Assembly (NCBI RefSeq): GCF_002949795.1
Contig: NZ_CP026692.1
Location: forward strand, 2,415,501 to 2,479,500
DNA length: 64,000 nucleotides
Direction: 5' to 3'
DNA from: Nostoc sp. 'Lobaria pulmonaria (5183) cyanobiont'
GTDB taxonomy: Bacteria; Cyanobacteriota; Cyanobacteriia; Cyanobacteriales; Nostocaceae
Below the pieces are notes generated by a model. That model did no database searches. It was not told where the DNA came from and saw only the letters and a program-made list of their open reading frames with translations. This document shows positions 8,871-17,247 of this stretch, one piece after another (position 1 is the stretch's first letter; each line of letters opens with the position of its first letter). The translations under genes were made by a program, and so were the position numbers.

Positions 8871-9947
8871 TTATATTAGACAAATTTTCTGCTGGATAGG
8901 AATTTGAACCACAAACTCCGTTCCCTTTCCAGATGTGGAAAAAAATTCTAACTTGCCGCCATGTTTTTTGGTGATGATTTGATAGCTGATAGCCATTCCC
9001 ATTCCTGTTCCCTTACCAATAGGTTTGGTTGTGAAGAAGGGATTGAAAATCTGTTTTTGAATCGATTCGGGAATACCGGAGCCATTGTCTGCGATCGCAA
9101 TTTTTACCCATTCCGAATCAACGACAGAGGTATGAATCGTGATACAACTGGGATTATCCCGGATTTCTTGATAAGTTCGTTTGGTATTAAGTTCTTCAAG
9201 GGCATCGACAGCATTTACTAGAATATTCATAAATACCTGGTTTAACTGTCCGGCGTAGCATTCTACATTGGATAAATTGCCGTAGTCTCTGATAATCTGA
9301 ATCTCTGGACTTTTGTCAGTGGCTTTGATGCGGTGCTGCAAAATCATCAAAGTATTGTCGATGCCTTCATGAATATCTACCGCTTTGAACTCACTTTCAT
9401 CTAGGCGCGAGAAGTTACGTAATGACAGCACAATATCTCGGATACGCTCGGTCCCAATATTCATTGAGTCCAATACCATAATCGCATCTTTTTTTAGAAA
9501 GTCTAAATCGATGGTTTCGCTTTCGGTTTGAATTTCAGCAGGTGGGTTGGGGAAGTAACGGTGATAAAGCTCGACCAGTCGTAGTAAATCATGGGTATAT
9601 TGCTTTATATGGCTGAGGTTTCCGTAAATAAAGCTAACAGGATTGTTGATTTCGTGAGCAATGCCTGCCACCATTTGACCCAGGGCAGACATTTTTTCGC
9701 TTTGAATCATTTGAGCTTGCATTTTATGCAATCTATCTAACGTATTTTCTAATTCTTGGCTTCTATGCTGCAAGTCTGTGCGAGAGTCTTCTAACTCACA
9801 AATAACTTGCTTTAGTAAAAATTCCTTCGTACTAATGTCAGTTTCTAGCTGGCAGCGTTCAGCTTCGCAGCGTTCCAGCTTTTTCCGCAAGATACGGTTT
9901 GTCTTTTCCAACTCTTGGATCTGTATGGAATCGTCTTGGTTATCCAT
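8871..9947 (-). CDS. Soluble sensor histidine kinase, partner of FIST protein
   Basis: The 358-residue protein has a long N-terminal coiled coil (about 1-85) without transmembrane segments. HisKA follows (MSALGQMVAGIAHEINNPVSF) and a complete HATPase domain: QVFMNILVNAVDAL, DNGSGIP, FNPFFTTK, GKGTGMGMAIS. It starts 7 bp after the FIST gene stop on the same strand, so the two form an operon. The FIST protein is the obvious candidate for a cytoplasmic sensor that feeds this kinase. No receiver domain is present. Confidence 0.88.
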   Translation of the reverse strand: MDNQDDSIQIQELEKTNRILRKKLERCEAERCQLETDISTKEFLLKQVICELEDSRTDLQHRSQELENTLDRLHKMQAQMIQSEKMSALGQMVAGIAHEINNPVSFIYGNLSHIKQYTHDLLRLVELYHRYFPNPPAEIQTESETIDLDFLKKDAIMVLDSMNIGTERIRDIVLSLRNFSRLDESEFKAVDIHEGIDNTLMILQHRIKATDKSPEIQIIRDYGNLSNVECYAGQLNQVFMNILVNAVDALEELNTKRTYQEIRDNPSCITIHTSVVDSEWVKIAIADNGSGIPESIQKQIFNPFFTTKPIGKGTGMGMAISYQIITKKHGGKLEFFSTSGKGTEFVVQIPIQQKICLI

Positions 9948-9954
9948 ACACTAC

Positions 9955-11112
9955 TCATTTTGTCCCTATTAGTAGTGTGACAAACGTTTTATTATGAAAT
10001 TGCGTTTGACCTTTGCTCACCAAAGGAGCAATTTCACCATAAGCGTAGAAACCACAGCAAGGCAATGCCTTTGGTAAATGAGTTTTCACAAGCTGATACT
10101 CAACTCTTGCCAGAGTTCCCAGAATTCGCCGCCGGGCTGCACAGGAAATAAGTAACGCTGCTGTTGGCTCCACACCCGGATAATCGGCAAGAGCATTCTT
10201 TAGGGATGCCTCAGAAGCTGATAAAATATTGTCACGAGTTGCATCGGTGATTTGCACAACTGCCTGTTCAGGAATATCAGAGAAGAAGGTAACGCTACCA
10301 GATTGTTGATCGTAACCATTGGGTGCCCGCATATAAAAATGGTCTTGATCCTCAAAAAGCGCCAAGGCATGAATTGCAAAGTTGGCGGCAAATCGTTCTT
10401 CACCGAGATAGTGCTGATAGAAATCTAAGGCACGCTGTCCATCAATTTCATAGACTACATTGCCATTAACTTTAGTTACACGGCTACGTTGACTGATAGG
10501 AGTCCAACCACTGGCAACTCCGTGGGAAAATAATAGTTGTCCAGAGAACAGCAGCACTGGCACTGAATCACTTAACACTTCACCCTGGAAGAATTGGTAG
10601 GTCTTGTCAAAAGTATAGTCATCGGCAGCCATACCCCCAACGATCGGAACATCCTCTCCCAAGCTTTGTTTTAAACCATCTAAAATCAAGACCCCATTAC
10701 TCGTCAGGCTATCAGGAAAGGTGAGGCACAATTGTGGGGAGGATGCACTCTTTGCCTTTGCTTGTGCGATCGCTTCTTGGGCTGCAAGGGCTGGATTTTT
10801 GGATGCTCCTCGTCCAATACCTGCCCGAATTTCCACTTCATCTGTAGCAAACAGCATTAAGGTTAAAGAATCTTGCTGAAACTCCAGAATTGAGGAGATT
10901 TCTCCATTCGTAGTTCCACCAATCAACTCAATTCCGGGGAAAGCATTCTGGATGTGTTGCAAAATTAACGCATGGTCAAAGTCTATAGCAGTGAATAAAA
11001 GTCCAGCCTGAGGAATTGCTCCTGCAAGGGAACGGCTACATTCTTGAAGAACTTCAGCGATCGCATTTTGAGAATCAGGATCGTCACTATGACCAACAAC
11101 AACTCGAAACAC
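9955..11112 (-). CDS. FIST-domain sensory protein
   Basis: The 385-residue protein begins FRVVVGHSDDPDS and contains the FIST_N region (GIELIGGTTNGEISS, DVPIVGGMAADDY) and FIST_C region (RALDFYQHYLGEE, FHNKTFVTLLIGTK). FIST domains are predicted small-ligand sensors, possibly for amino acids, found next to signal-transduction genes. No membrane segment or signal peptide is visible, so it should act in the cytoplasm. It directly precedes the soluble histidine kinase, with which it is likely co-transcribed and functionally coupled. Confidence 0.88.
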   Translation of the reverse strand: MFRVVVGHSDDPDSQNAIAEVLQECSRSLAGAIPQAGLLFTAIDFDHALILQHIQNAFPGIELIGGTTNGEISSILEFQQDSLTLMLFATDEVEIRAGIGRGASKNPALAAQEAIAQAKAKSASSPQLCLTFPDSLTSNGVLILDGLKQSLGEDVPIVGGMAADDYTFDKTYQFFQGEVLSDSVPVLLFSGQLLFSHGVASGWTPISQRSRVTKVNGNVVYEIDGQRALDFYQHYLGEERFAANFAIHALALFEDQDHFYMRAPNGYDQQSGSVTFFSDIPEQAVVQITDATRDNILSASEASLKNALADYPGVEPTAALLISCAARRRILGTLARVEYQLVKTHLPKALPCCGFYAYGEIAPLVSKGQTQFHNKTFVTLLIGTK

Positions 11113-11376
11113 AACTATTTACTACCTTATTGTAAGTTTTAATACTAGTGTGCTAATTCAATTTCGATATCAGCACCCAGTAACCTACATTTAGATTTCC
11201 CACTTACTTGAACTAAATCTCGATTCACCTGATTGTTTATTTTTCGCTGTATCTGACGATACGAAACATGCTTAGGATTTGTGTAAAAATAACCTGAACA
11301 ATTTTTGTGTGAAAGCTAGATTTAGCAAGCTATTCCAAATAAATTTTGTACAACTTATTTTTACATGATGCCTTAA

Positions 11377-11538
11377 GAGGATGTTTGAAAAGTCGTATTG
11401 TCGGTATAAAAACTTCTATATCCCCCTAAATCCCCCTTATAAAGGGGGACTTTGATTCCGGTTCCCACCTTTTTAAGGGGGGTTAGGGGGGATCAAAAAG
11501 TGCCTAAAATCATAGTGAAATACTTTTCAAACAACCTC
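11377..11538. mobile_element. MITE-like element with 17-bp terminal inverted repeats
   Basis: GAGGATGTTTGAAAAGT (11377-11393) is repeated in inverse orientation at 11522-11538 (ACTTTTCAAACAACCTC) with one mismatch; TAA flanks both ends and may be a target duplication. The interior has no ORF but a strong G/C-tract hairpin (CCCCCTAAATCCCCC near 11422 pairing with AGGGGGGTTAGGGGG near 11476). This is the expected form of a non-autonomous transposon. It lies in the 483-bp gap between the FIST and GH57 genes, where nothing else is seen. Confidence 0.7.
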
Positions 11539-11595
11539 TAACAAACTTGGGGAGCATTTTCTACAAAATCAACTCCCTAGTTTCCAGTCTCCCGT

Positions 11596-13092
11596 TCAAT
11601 TCATCTGCAATAAATTTTCGCCACGTTGGTAAATTTCTCGTGCGTGATCAGTCCAAGCACCTTGTCCCCAATAACGAAAACAACTAGTTTGTAGCAAAAG
11701 GTTATGTAGGAGAACGTTACGGTATTGAGATTGTCTGGTAATCGGTTCTGCTGAGTCAGTTTGCAGTAATGGGTCAATTTTTTGATGAAATAAACTGCTT
11801 AATTGATACATGGGAGACAACACATTTTCATATCCTTTTACCCAACTGATATGATTTGTCCACGAGGCTCCATCCAGATGAAAATTAGAGTTTGTTTGCT
11901 TTAATTCTTGAATGGCATTCTCTACAGCTTCCGGTTGAATATTATCTGGTGAAACTCGCTCCCAAATTTGATGTTGTCCCACTGGCTGACAAGTTGGATA
12001 ATCTTCAGGTTTGCATCCGGCTGCTTCGATTAATTCTAAATACTCTGTACCACACATCCCAACAACACCTGATTTTCCTCCCCCATTATTGACCATATCC
12101 CACCAAGCTTGTTTAAAAGCGCTAGGAAATTCATTCATCATCACGCCGCCATTTTCACCATCACCAATTTGGCTAACTATTGGTGGTACAAACACACTGC
12201 CAACTTGTTGTTTGGATAATGTTTTAGCTTCATAATAAGGCTGCATTTGAGCAACTAATTTCGTATCGGAACCTTGGGTTTTAATTAAGGCTGTGATGCT
12301 AATTGTTTCACCTTGAGAATTCCGGGCAATTAGACGATGTGGTAAATGTTTATGAGTGAGAGATTGACCAGTAAGAGTTTCTACAGAATGTTCTTGAACA
12401 AGTAACCAGCGATATCCACATTCTTTCAGCGCTTTCACAAATTCAAACAGAGCATCAGGGTGATTTGGTAGGTGCATTTCTGGGGGCGAAAATCCTTTGA
12501 CTCGCGCTAATGCTTCCCAGCCAAAAATTGCGGCAAAGTGATGTTGCCATGCGATGATATGCAATTTAATATCTGCTATGGGTGTGGAAGGAATAACTGC
12601 ATGACCCCACATTGTACCTAGCCACTCTACGTAAGGTTGATAGGTGCGATCGCAAGTGATACGTTTAAGATTATCCAGAACATCACCGCGTCCCATTTGT
12701 CGCAGTCCCCACAGAAGATTACCAGAGTAATCCAACATCACACGCGGATTGCAACCTTGATTTACGAGTTCGGGGATCATGTCACCCATGCGGCTGTAAC
12801 AATAGGCAAAGGGATCTGCATTGTGGTTATCCCCTTCATGGGGATGTTCAAACATATATTGCAGATTGCTGATCAGTGTACCGCCATTTCCAGCAGGTAT
12901 AGTTGGCTGGTGCATGTGTAAGGCGATCGCAAACACAGCATTTACGTCTTCTAAACGAATATTCGTGGTTGGTAAAAATACTGGTCGATCGTGGTTAACC
13001 ACAGAGAGAACCTCTGTTTCCCAACCAGAAATATTCGGCAAGCCATCAATGATTTCGGGCAAAGGAGTCAGGGTTGTGGGGAAGGAAAGCAT
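11596..13092 (-). CDS. Glycoside hydrolase family 57 protein
   Basis: The 498-residue protein carries the GH57 N-terminal signature ALHMHQPTIPAG and downstream blocks typical of the family's (beta/alpha)7 barrel, such as MLDYSGNLLWGLRQM and the internal FSPPEMHLPNH, where the catalytic Glu may lie. GH57 members act on alpha-glucans (amylase, branching enzyme, amylopullulanase). The cyanobacterial forms of this size are of unproven specificity. There is no signal peptide, so it is probably cytoplasmic, acting on glycogen-related substrates (inference). It is monocistronic. Confidence 0.85.
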   Translation of the reverse strand: MLSFPTTLTPLPEIIDGLPNISGWETEVLSVVNHDRPVFLPTTNIRLEDVNAVFAIALHMHQPTIPAGNGGTLISNLQYMFEHPHEGDNHNADPFAYCYSRMGDMIPELVNQGCNPRVMLDYSGNLLWGLRQMGRGDVLDNLKRITCDRTYQPYVEWLGTMWGHAVIPSTPIADIKLHIIAWQHHFAAIFGWEALARVKGFSPPEMHLPNHPDALFEFVKALKECGYRWLLVQEHSVETLTGQSLTHKHLPHRLIARNSQGETISITALIKTQGSDTKLVAQMQPYYEAKTLSKQQVGSVFVPPIVSQIGDGENGGVMMNEFPSAFKQAWWDMVNNGGGKSGVVGMCGTEYLELIEAAGCKPEDYPTCQPVGQHQIWERVSPDNIQPEAVENAIQELKQTNSNFHLDGASWTNHISWVKGYENVLSPMYQLSSLFHQKIDPLLQTDSAEPITRQSQYRNVLLHNLLLQTSCFRYWGQGAWTDHAREIYQRGENLLQMN

Positions 13093-13460
13093 TTCTGATT
13101 GCTCCGAAACAAGGTATGTCTAATTATGCGATCCCACAGCAATTTCTGATCTACAACTTTATCTATTAATGCAAACTGCGATCGCCTTGTAGTCCCGCAA
13201 TATCTGTGTAATCCAACAGAGTAGATAGCATATTTATACAAAAATTACCAAAAAATATTCGGTAACTCTACTTAATTTTGTTGCTATAGCCATACATCTG
13301 TACAGCCCTACAGCTGATTCATTATGTTGCAAAGATTTTTGGAAATGGTATGATACAACTCGAAATTAAGAAATTCAAAACACAGTAAATATTAATATTT
13401 ATCAAGAGAAAATTTTCTCTTCTATTTCCTTTACGCAAATTTAATTTCTGGAGATGTCTA
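13093..13460. promoter_or_regulatory. Divergent intergenic region
   Basis: This 368-bp gap separates the divergently transcribed GH57 (-) and ScyD/E-like (+) genes and should hold both promoters. It has two HIP1-type sites and an imperfect hairpin TTACC...GGTAA (around 13248-13264). No recognisable operator was found. Confidence 0.4.
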
Positions 13461-14699
13461 ATGAAACTAAAACAATTTGGAATTACATTTTTGAGTGTTT
13501 GTATTGCTGCTTTTTCAGGAATAAAAGCAGCAGAAGCGGCATCATTTTCAGTAATTGCCGACGATCTTAATAGTCCACGGGGTCTAACTTTTGGCCCTGA
13601 CGGCAGTCTCTACGTCACAGAGGCAGGAACAGGCGGAAGTGGAGCTTGTGTTCCTTCACCGAGTGCCGCAGGTCAATCTTTATGTTATGGCACAACTGGC
13701 GCAGTGACAAAGATTGGAAATGGTACACAAGAGCGTGTACTTACAGGGCTTCCTTCTTTGGCATTACCAGATGGTACTGATACTGCTGGGCCTCATGATA
13801 TAAAATTTGATGCCAATGGCAAGCCTTATATTGCAGTTGGGTATGCTTCTGATCCCACATTTCGAGCCACATTAGGTAACACTGACTTAGGAAAAATCAT
13901 CACTGCTAATTTCAATACAAATTCCTGGACTAGTGTTGCTGATTTAGCTAATTATGAACTTGCAAATAATACCGACCAAGGCGATCTAATTAGCAATCCC
14001 TTCTCTCTTCTTTTAGATGGAAATAATATTGTTGCAGTTGATACTGGTGCTAATGAGTTACTCAGCGTAGGTACTGATGGAAGTAATTTAAAAGCGATCG
14101 CCACAATTCCCCGGCAGACATTAACTAATCCAGTTCTTCCCTCTGGTGCATCGTCATCGCCATTTGAAATCCAAGCAGTACCCACAAATATCGCCAAAGG
14201 CCCAGATGGCGCTTATTATATTAGCCAATTAACTGGTTTTCCTTTTCCAGAAGGTGAAGCAAAAATCTACCGAGTTGGTGCTGATGGTCAACCAACAGTT
14301 TATACTGATGGTTTTACTCAAGTTACTGACTTAGATTTTGATAGTGAGGGTAATTTATATGCTTTGCAATACGCTAATCAGTCACTTTGGAAAGGTAATC
14401 TAGATGGTTCTGTAATTAAAATAGCGAAGGATGGGACTCGCACAACTATTCTTAGTGGCAATGGATTAGAGTCTCCTACTGCTTTGACTATTGGTGCTGA
14501 TGATACTATCTACGTGACAAACCGAGGCGATCGCCCTGGACTTGGACAAGTTATCAAAATTGAGAATTCCAAGTCTGTTCCTGAATCTACTTCTATTTTC
14601 AGCTTATTAGCATTTCTTGGCACTGTGAGCCTTACTTTTTTGCACAAGGGTAAAGCCAAAGGACTAAAGATTTCGGACAAGTTTGTTCAGGAGTGCTGA
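13461..14699 (+). CDS. ScyD/ScyE-family secreted beta-propeller with PEP-CTERM-like tail
   Basis: The 412-residue protein has a signal peptide (cleavage near AAEA-ASF, residues 24-28) and repeated NHL-type blades such as SPRGLTFGPDGSLYVTEAG, GPHDIKFDANGKPYIAVG and SPTALTIGADDTIYVTNRG. This architecture matches ScyD/ScyE, periplasmic NHL proteins associated with scytonemin gene clusters, but no other scytonemin gene is nearby, so it is a family-level call. The C terminus has VPESTSIFSLLAFLGTVSLT followed by basic residues, the pattern of a PEP-CTERM sorting signal, though the motif reads VPES rather than VPEP. It is probably exported and possibly surface-sorted. The ATG follows GGAG at 13450. 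Confidence 0.85.
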   Translation: MKLKQFGITFLSVCIAAFSGIKAAEAASFSVIADDLNSPRGLTFGPDGSLYVTEAGTGGSGACVPSPSAAGQSLCYGTTGAVTKIGNGTQERVLTGLPSLALPDGTDTAGPHDIKFDANGKPYIAVGYASDPTFRATLGNTDLGKIITANFNTNSWTSVADLANYELANNTDQGDLISNPFSLLLDGNNIVAVDTGANELLSVGTDGSNLKAIATIPRQTLTNPVLPSGASSSPFEIQAVPTNIAKGPDGAYYISQLTGFPFPEGEAKIYRVGADGQPTVYTDGFTQVTDLDFDSEGNLYALQYANQSLWKGNLDGSVIKIAKDGTRTTILSGNGLESPTALTIGADDTIYVTNRGDRPGLGQVIKIENSKSVPESTSIFSLLAFLGTVSLTFLHKGKAKGLKISDKFVQEC

Positions 14700-14730
14700 G
14701 TCAGCGATCGCCTTCGGCGTCTCCCCTTCT

Positions 14731-15552
14731 CTACGAGACGCTACGCGAAGGGGTAAGTTTTTCAATAAACCGTTGTCTTTTTGGTGCTGGTGGTGTTGCT
14801 ATTCGTAAAATTAGCTCTAACAACCAAGGGGCAAGGCGTTGACACAATACGGCTAAATGACTTTGCCATCCGACTAAGATTTCTGATGAATCATTCTGCA
14901 TTCCGGTGACGAGTGCTTTAGCCACTTGCTGGGGAGTCATGGGGATCACCCAGCGAAATAATTTTAAGTCGCGCACCATGTCTGTGTCTGTCAGAGAAGG
15001 CAATAATGCAATGACGCGGATATTGTGTTCGGCTAGTTCTTGGCGCAAGGCTTGGGTAAATCCTAAGATGGCAAACTTAGTTGCTGAGTATGTCGCCATC
15101 GTTGGTGCAGCTACTTTCCCCATCAGGCTCGATACATTGACAATTGTCCCTTGTCTTTGGCTAGCCATGCGTCGAGCAATCAAACTAGTCAGGTTGTACA
15201 TTCCTAACAAGTTCACAGAGAGTTCTTCTTGAACTTGGGGCATTTTAGATTGCAAAAACGAACTTTGATATGCGACTCCCGCACAATTAACCAGCAGGTG
15301 AATCTGTCCGTAATTGCGCCACAGTTGGGCAACAGCGATATTTACTTCTATTGTCTGCGTTAAATCTAAGGCCACGATCGCAGCTTCTGTACCCATAGCC
15401 TCGATTTCCTTGGCTACCTCCAATAACTTGCGGCGATCGCGTGCTACCAATATCATCCGCTTGATGCCTTGTTGCGCTAATTCCAGGGCGATCGCTCGTC
15501 CAATTCCACGCGAAGCCCCTGTAATTAGGGCAACTTTACCTTGAATCTCCAT
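14731..15552 (-). CDS. Short-chain dehydrogenase/reductase (SDR)
   Basis: The 273-residue protein is a classical SDR: NAD(P)-binding TGASRGIG near residue 12, NCAG, the catalytic Ser in NVSSLMG, and YSATK. An Arg right after the Gly motif suggests NADPH preference (inference). The long C-terminal extension ends in LRIATPPAPKRQRFIEKL. The ATG at 15552 is chosen because GGAG lies 9 nt upstream; a longer in-frame extension lacks SDR similarity. The 3' end runs into a palindromic dispersed repeat (GAGACGCTACGCGAAG) that has supplied the last codons or lies just past them. Substrate unknown. Confidence 0.88.
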   Translation of the reverse strand: MEIQGKVALITGASRGIGRAIALELAQQGIKRMILVARDRRKLLEVAKEIEAMGTEAAIVALDLTQTIEVNIAVAQLWRNYGQIHLLVNCAGVAYQSSFLQSKMPQVQEELSVNLLGMYNLTSLIARRMASQRQGTIVNVSSLMGKVAAPTMATYSATKFAILGFTQALRQELAEHNIRVIALLPSLTDTDMVRDLKLFRWVIPMTPQQVAKALVTGMQNDSSEILVGWQSHLAVLCQRLAPWLLELILRIATPPAPKRQRFIEKLTPSRSVS

Positions 15553-16708
15553 TAGTTTTATTCTCCAAAATTTAAGTCTTACCAAACTCTTCGTTATTGC
15601 CGATACACACAATCAAGAGCTACTCGCTTCTCGGCACAAAGTAAGACAAATAATCAATCGTAATTGAAATCAAAATGAAACTAAGCCTTTAGCAACGAGA
15701 TATTTCTTGGTTAATCTGCAATCCCTCATAATTGTCTATACGAGGCAGAAATTTCTCGTTCTTAACCCGTCAAAGCCTAACACACTTGGCTGAATGGGTA
15801 TAGCTCATAGATTTTATTTCTCCTAGATCCGAGCGTTCATCAGCATCGCTGTCATACACACGTTAGCAATTAAATCAAGGTATTGCAATATTCTTTAATA
15901 AGGATTTCTTAATACTTCTTAACGACAAGTATATATATACAAAAGATTTTATTAAATAAGTTTTTATGAATCCCTCAGTACAAATATCTCATTTTCCTGA
16001 CAAATAGCCTTGTTTTAGAAAATTGTGATATCTAATTCACGGTTTAGAAACAAAAAAGACATATAGCATTTTGGCTTATGGTTGCAATAGTTAGAACTCT
16101 TAGCTAACTCATATAATTGCAACAGTATATTTACTGTTTTATTGAAAAGACAGGTTGATGACTTTTATTTATTGAAAACAATCAAAAAGGGCCAGATCGT
16201 TGTCTGAAATTATCTGCCAAAACTTTAGAATAAATAGTAATTTGTTTAGGTTTAACTTTGAGTTCATCAAAGTAATGCTTGAGACTTGCCTCGTCCATAG
16301 CAAACTTAAATCGTTCTCGAACAATAAGATCCCCGATTTATTAGAGAAGTTGGGGATCTGAAGTGTAAGTCAATATGATTCCTAATTGATGATTTCGCCG
16401 AAAACTACACTCCGTATATTTACGTAATTATTAATTATTACTCCACGGTTAAATCGACTTACTGACAGTAAGGATGGATATCAATACTGTTCGCTTAAAA
16501 ATATTCGTAGGTTGGGTTGAGCGTAAGCGTTACCCAAGAAACCAAGCAAAATGTTGGGTTTCGTTCATTAGCTCACAGGCATCGCACTTTTGATCTCAAT
16601 GTCTGAGCCGTCCCTCCTTCTTCATCGGGGGGACTAGAGGGGGGTTAAAACGATCTCAAATTCTCACGAATGATTTAGGACTGCTATATAAGCAACAGAT
16701 ACCTCGAA
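15553..16708. other. Long intergenic region with dispersed repeats
   Basis: No full gene is seen. It contains an 8-bp inverted repeat AGATCCCC/GGGGATCT (16328-16335 and 16355-16362), a GTTGGGTTGAGCGTAAG-type dispersed repeat near 16511, and G/C-tract remnants near 16620. A short coding-like stretch at 16182-16298 is listed separately. Presence of several repeat families suggests this gap accumulates mobile or decayed DNA. Confidence 0.5.
16182..16298 (-). CDS. Possible small protein or gene remnant, 38 residues
   Basis: An ATG at 16298 opens a 38-codon frame beginning MDEASLKHYFDELKVKP and ending NFRQRSGPF-stop. The composition (KHYFDELKVKPKQITIYS) looks protein-like rather than random, and the frame extends upstream through RERFKFA to a stop. 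No family was recognised and no SD is obvious. It may be the tail of a decayed gene. Confidence 0.3.
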   Translation of the reverse strand: MDEASLKHYFDELKVKPKQITIYSKVLADNFRQRSGPF

Positions 16709-17002
16709 GTCGTGTTGAAGTACTTGAAAGTCGTGTTGAGGTACTCCAAAATCGTGTTGAGGTACTCCGAAGTCATGTTGAAGTACTTGAAAGTCGTGTT
16801 GAAGTACTTGAAAGTCATGTTGAAGTACTTGAAAGTCGTGTTGAGGTACTTGAAAGTCGTGTTGAGGTACTCCGAAGTCATGTTGAGGTACTCCGAAGTC
16901 GTGTTGAAGTACTTGAAAATCGTGTTGAGGTACTCCGAAGTCGTGTTGAGGTACTCCGAAGTCGTGTTGAAGTACTTGAAAATCGTGTTGGAGTACTTCA
17001 AA
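16709..17002. repeat. 21-bp minisatellite, 14 tandem copies
   Basis: Fourteen consecutive 21-bp units fill 294 bp. Each unit starts GTCGTGTTGA (or ATCGTGTTGA, GTCATGTTGA) and ends in one of two forms, AGTACTTGAAA or GGTACTCCGAA, giving a mosaic order of two sub-types plus one hybrid unit. Because 21 is a multiple of 3, the array is open in frames on both strands (heptapeptides such as VVLRYSE on + and NTTSEYL on -), which produces long but probably meaningless ORFs. It lies downstream of the C39 ABC transporter gene. The gap 17003-17247 contains further short palindromic repeats (CGACGGGCTACACCTACGC) and no gene. Confidence 0.9.
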
Positions 17003-17247
17003 CTTTGTCGCACCACGATAAAGTACACAGGTGCGACGCCGAATAGCCCGCCGTACGCATCGCTTTCATAAATCTCCACAAACAAAGCGATGTCTACGAC
17101 GGGCTACACCTACGCTTGACTTTTAAAACAGTCGCTACACATTTCTATTTTTTAGGCAAAACCTACGCAGTATTGACACCACTCCCTATTCCCTGTCTAA
17201 GTTGTGGTCTAAATACCTGAAAAATGCTATAAAGTCCATCAGCTTAA

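Noticed and set aside
16709-17002. CRISPR array
   Set aside because: Units are contiguous with no spacers and vary at fixed positions; no cas genes are nearby.
16684-17085. Long open frames on both strands across the 21-bp repeat
   Set aside because: The period is a multiple of three without stops, so any frame stays open. There is no SD, no unique N terminus and no recognisable domain.
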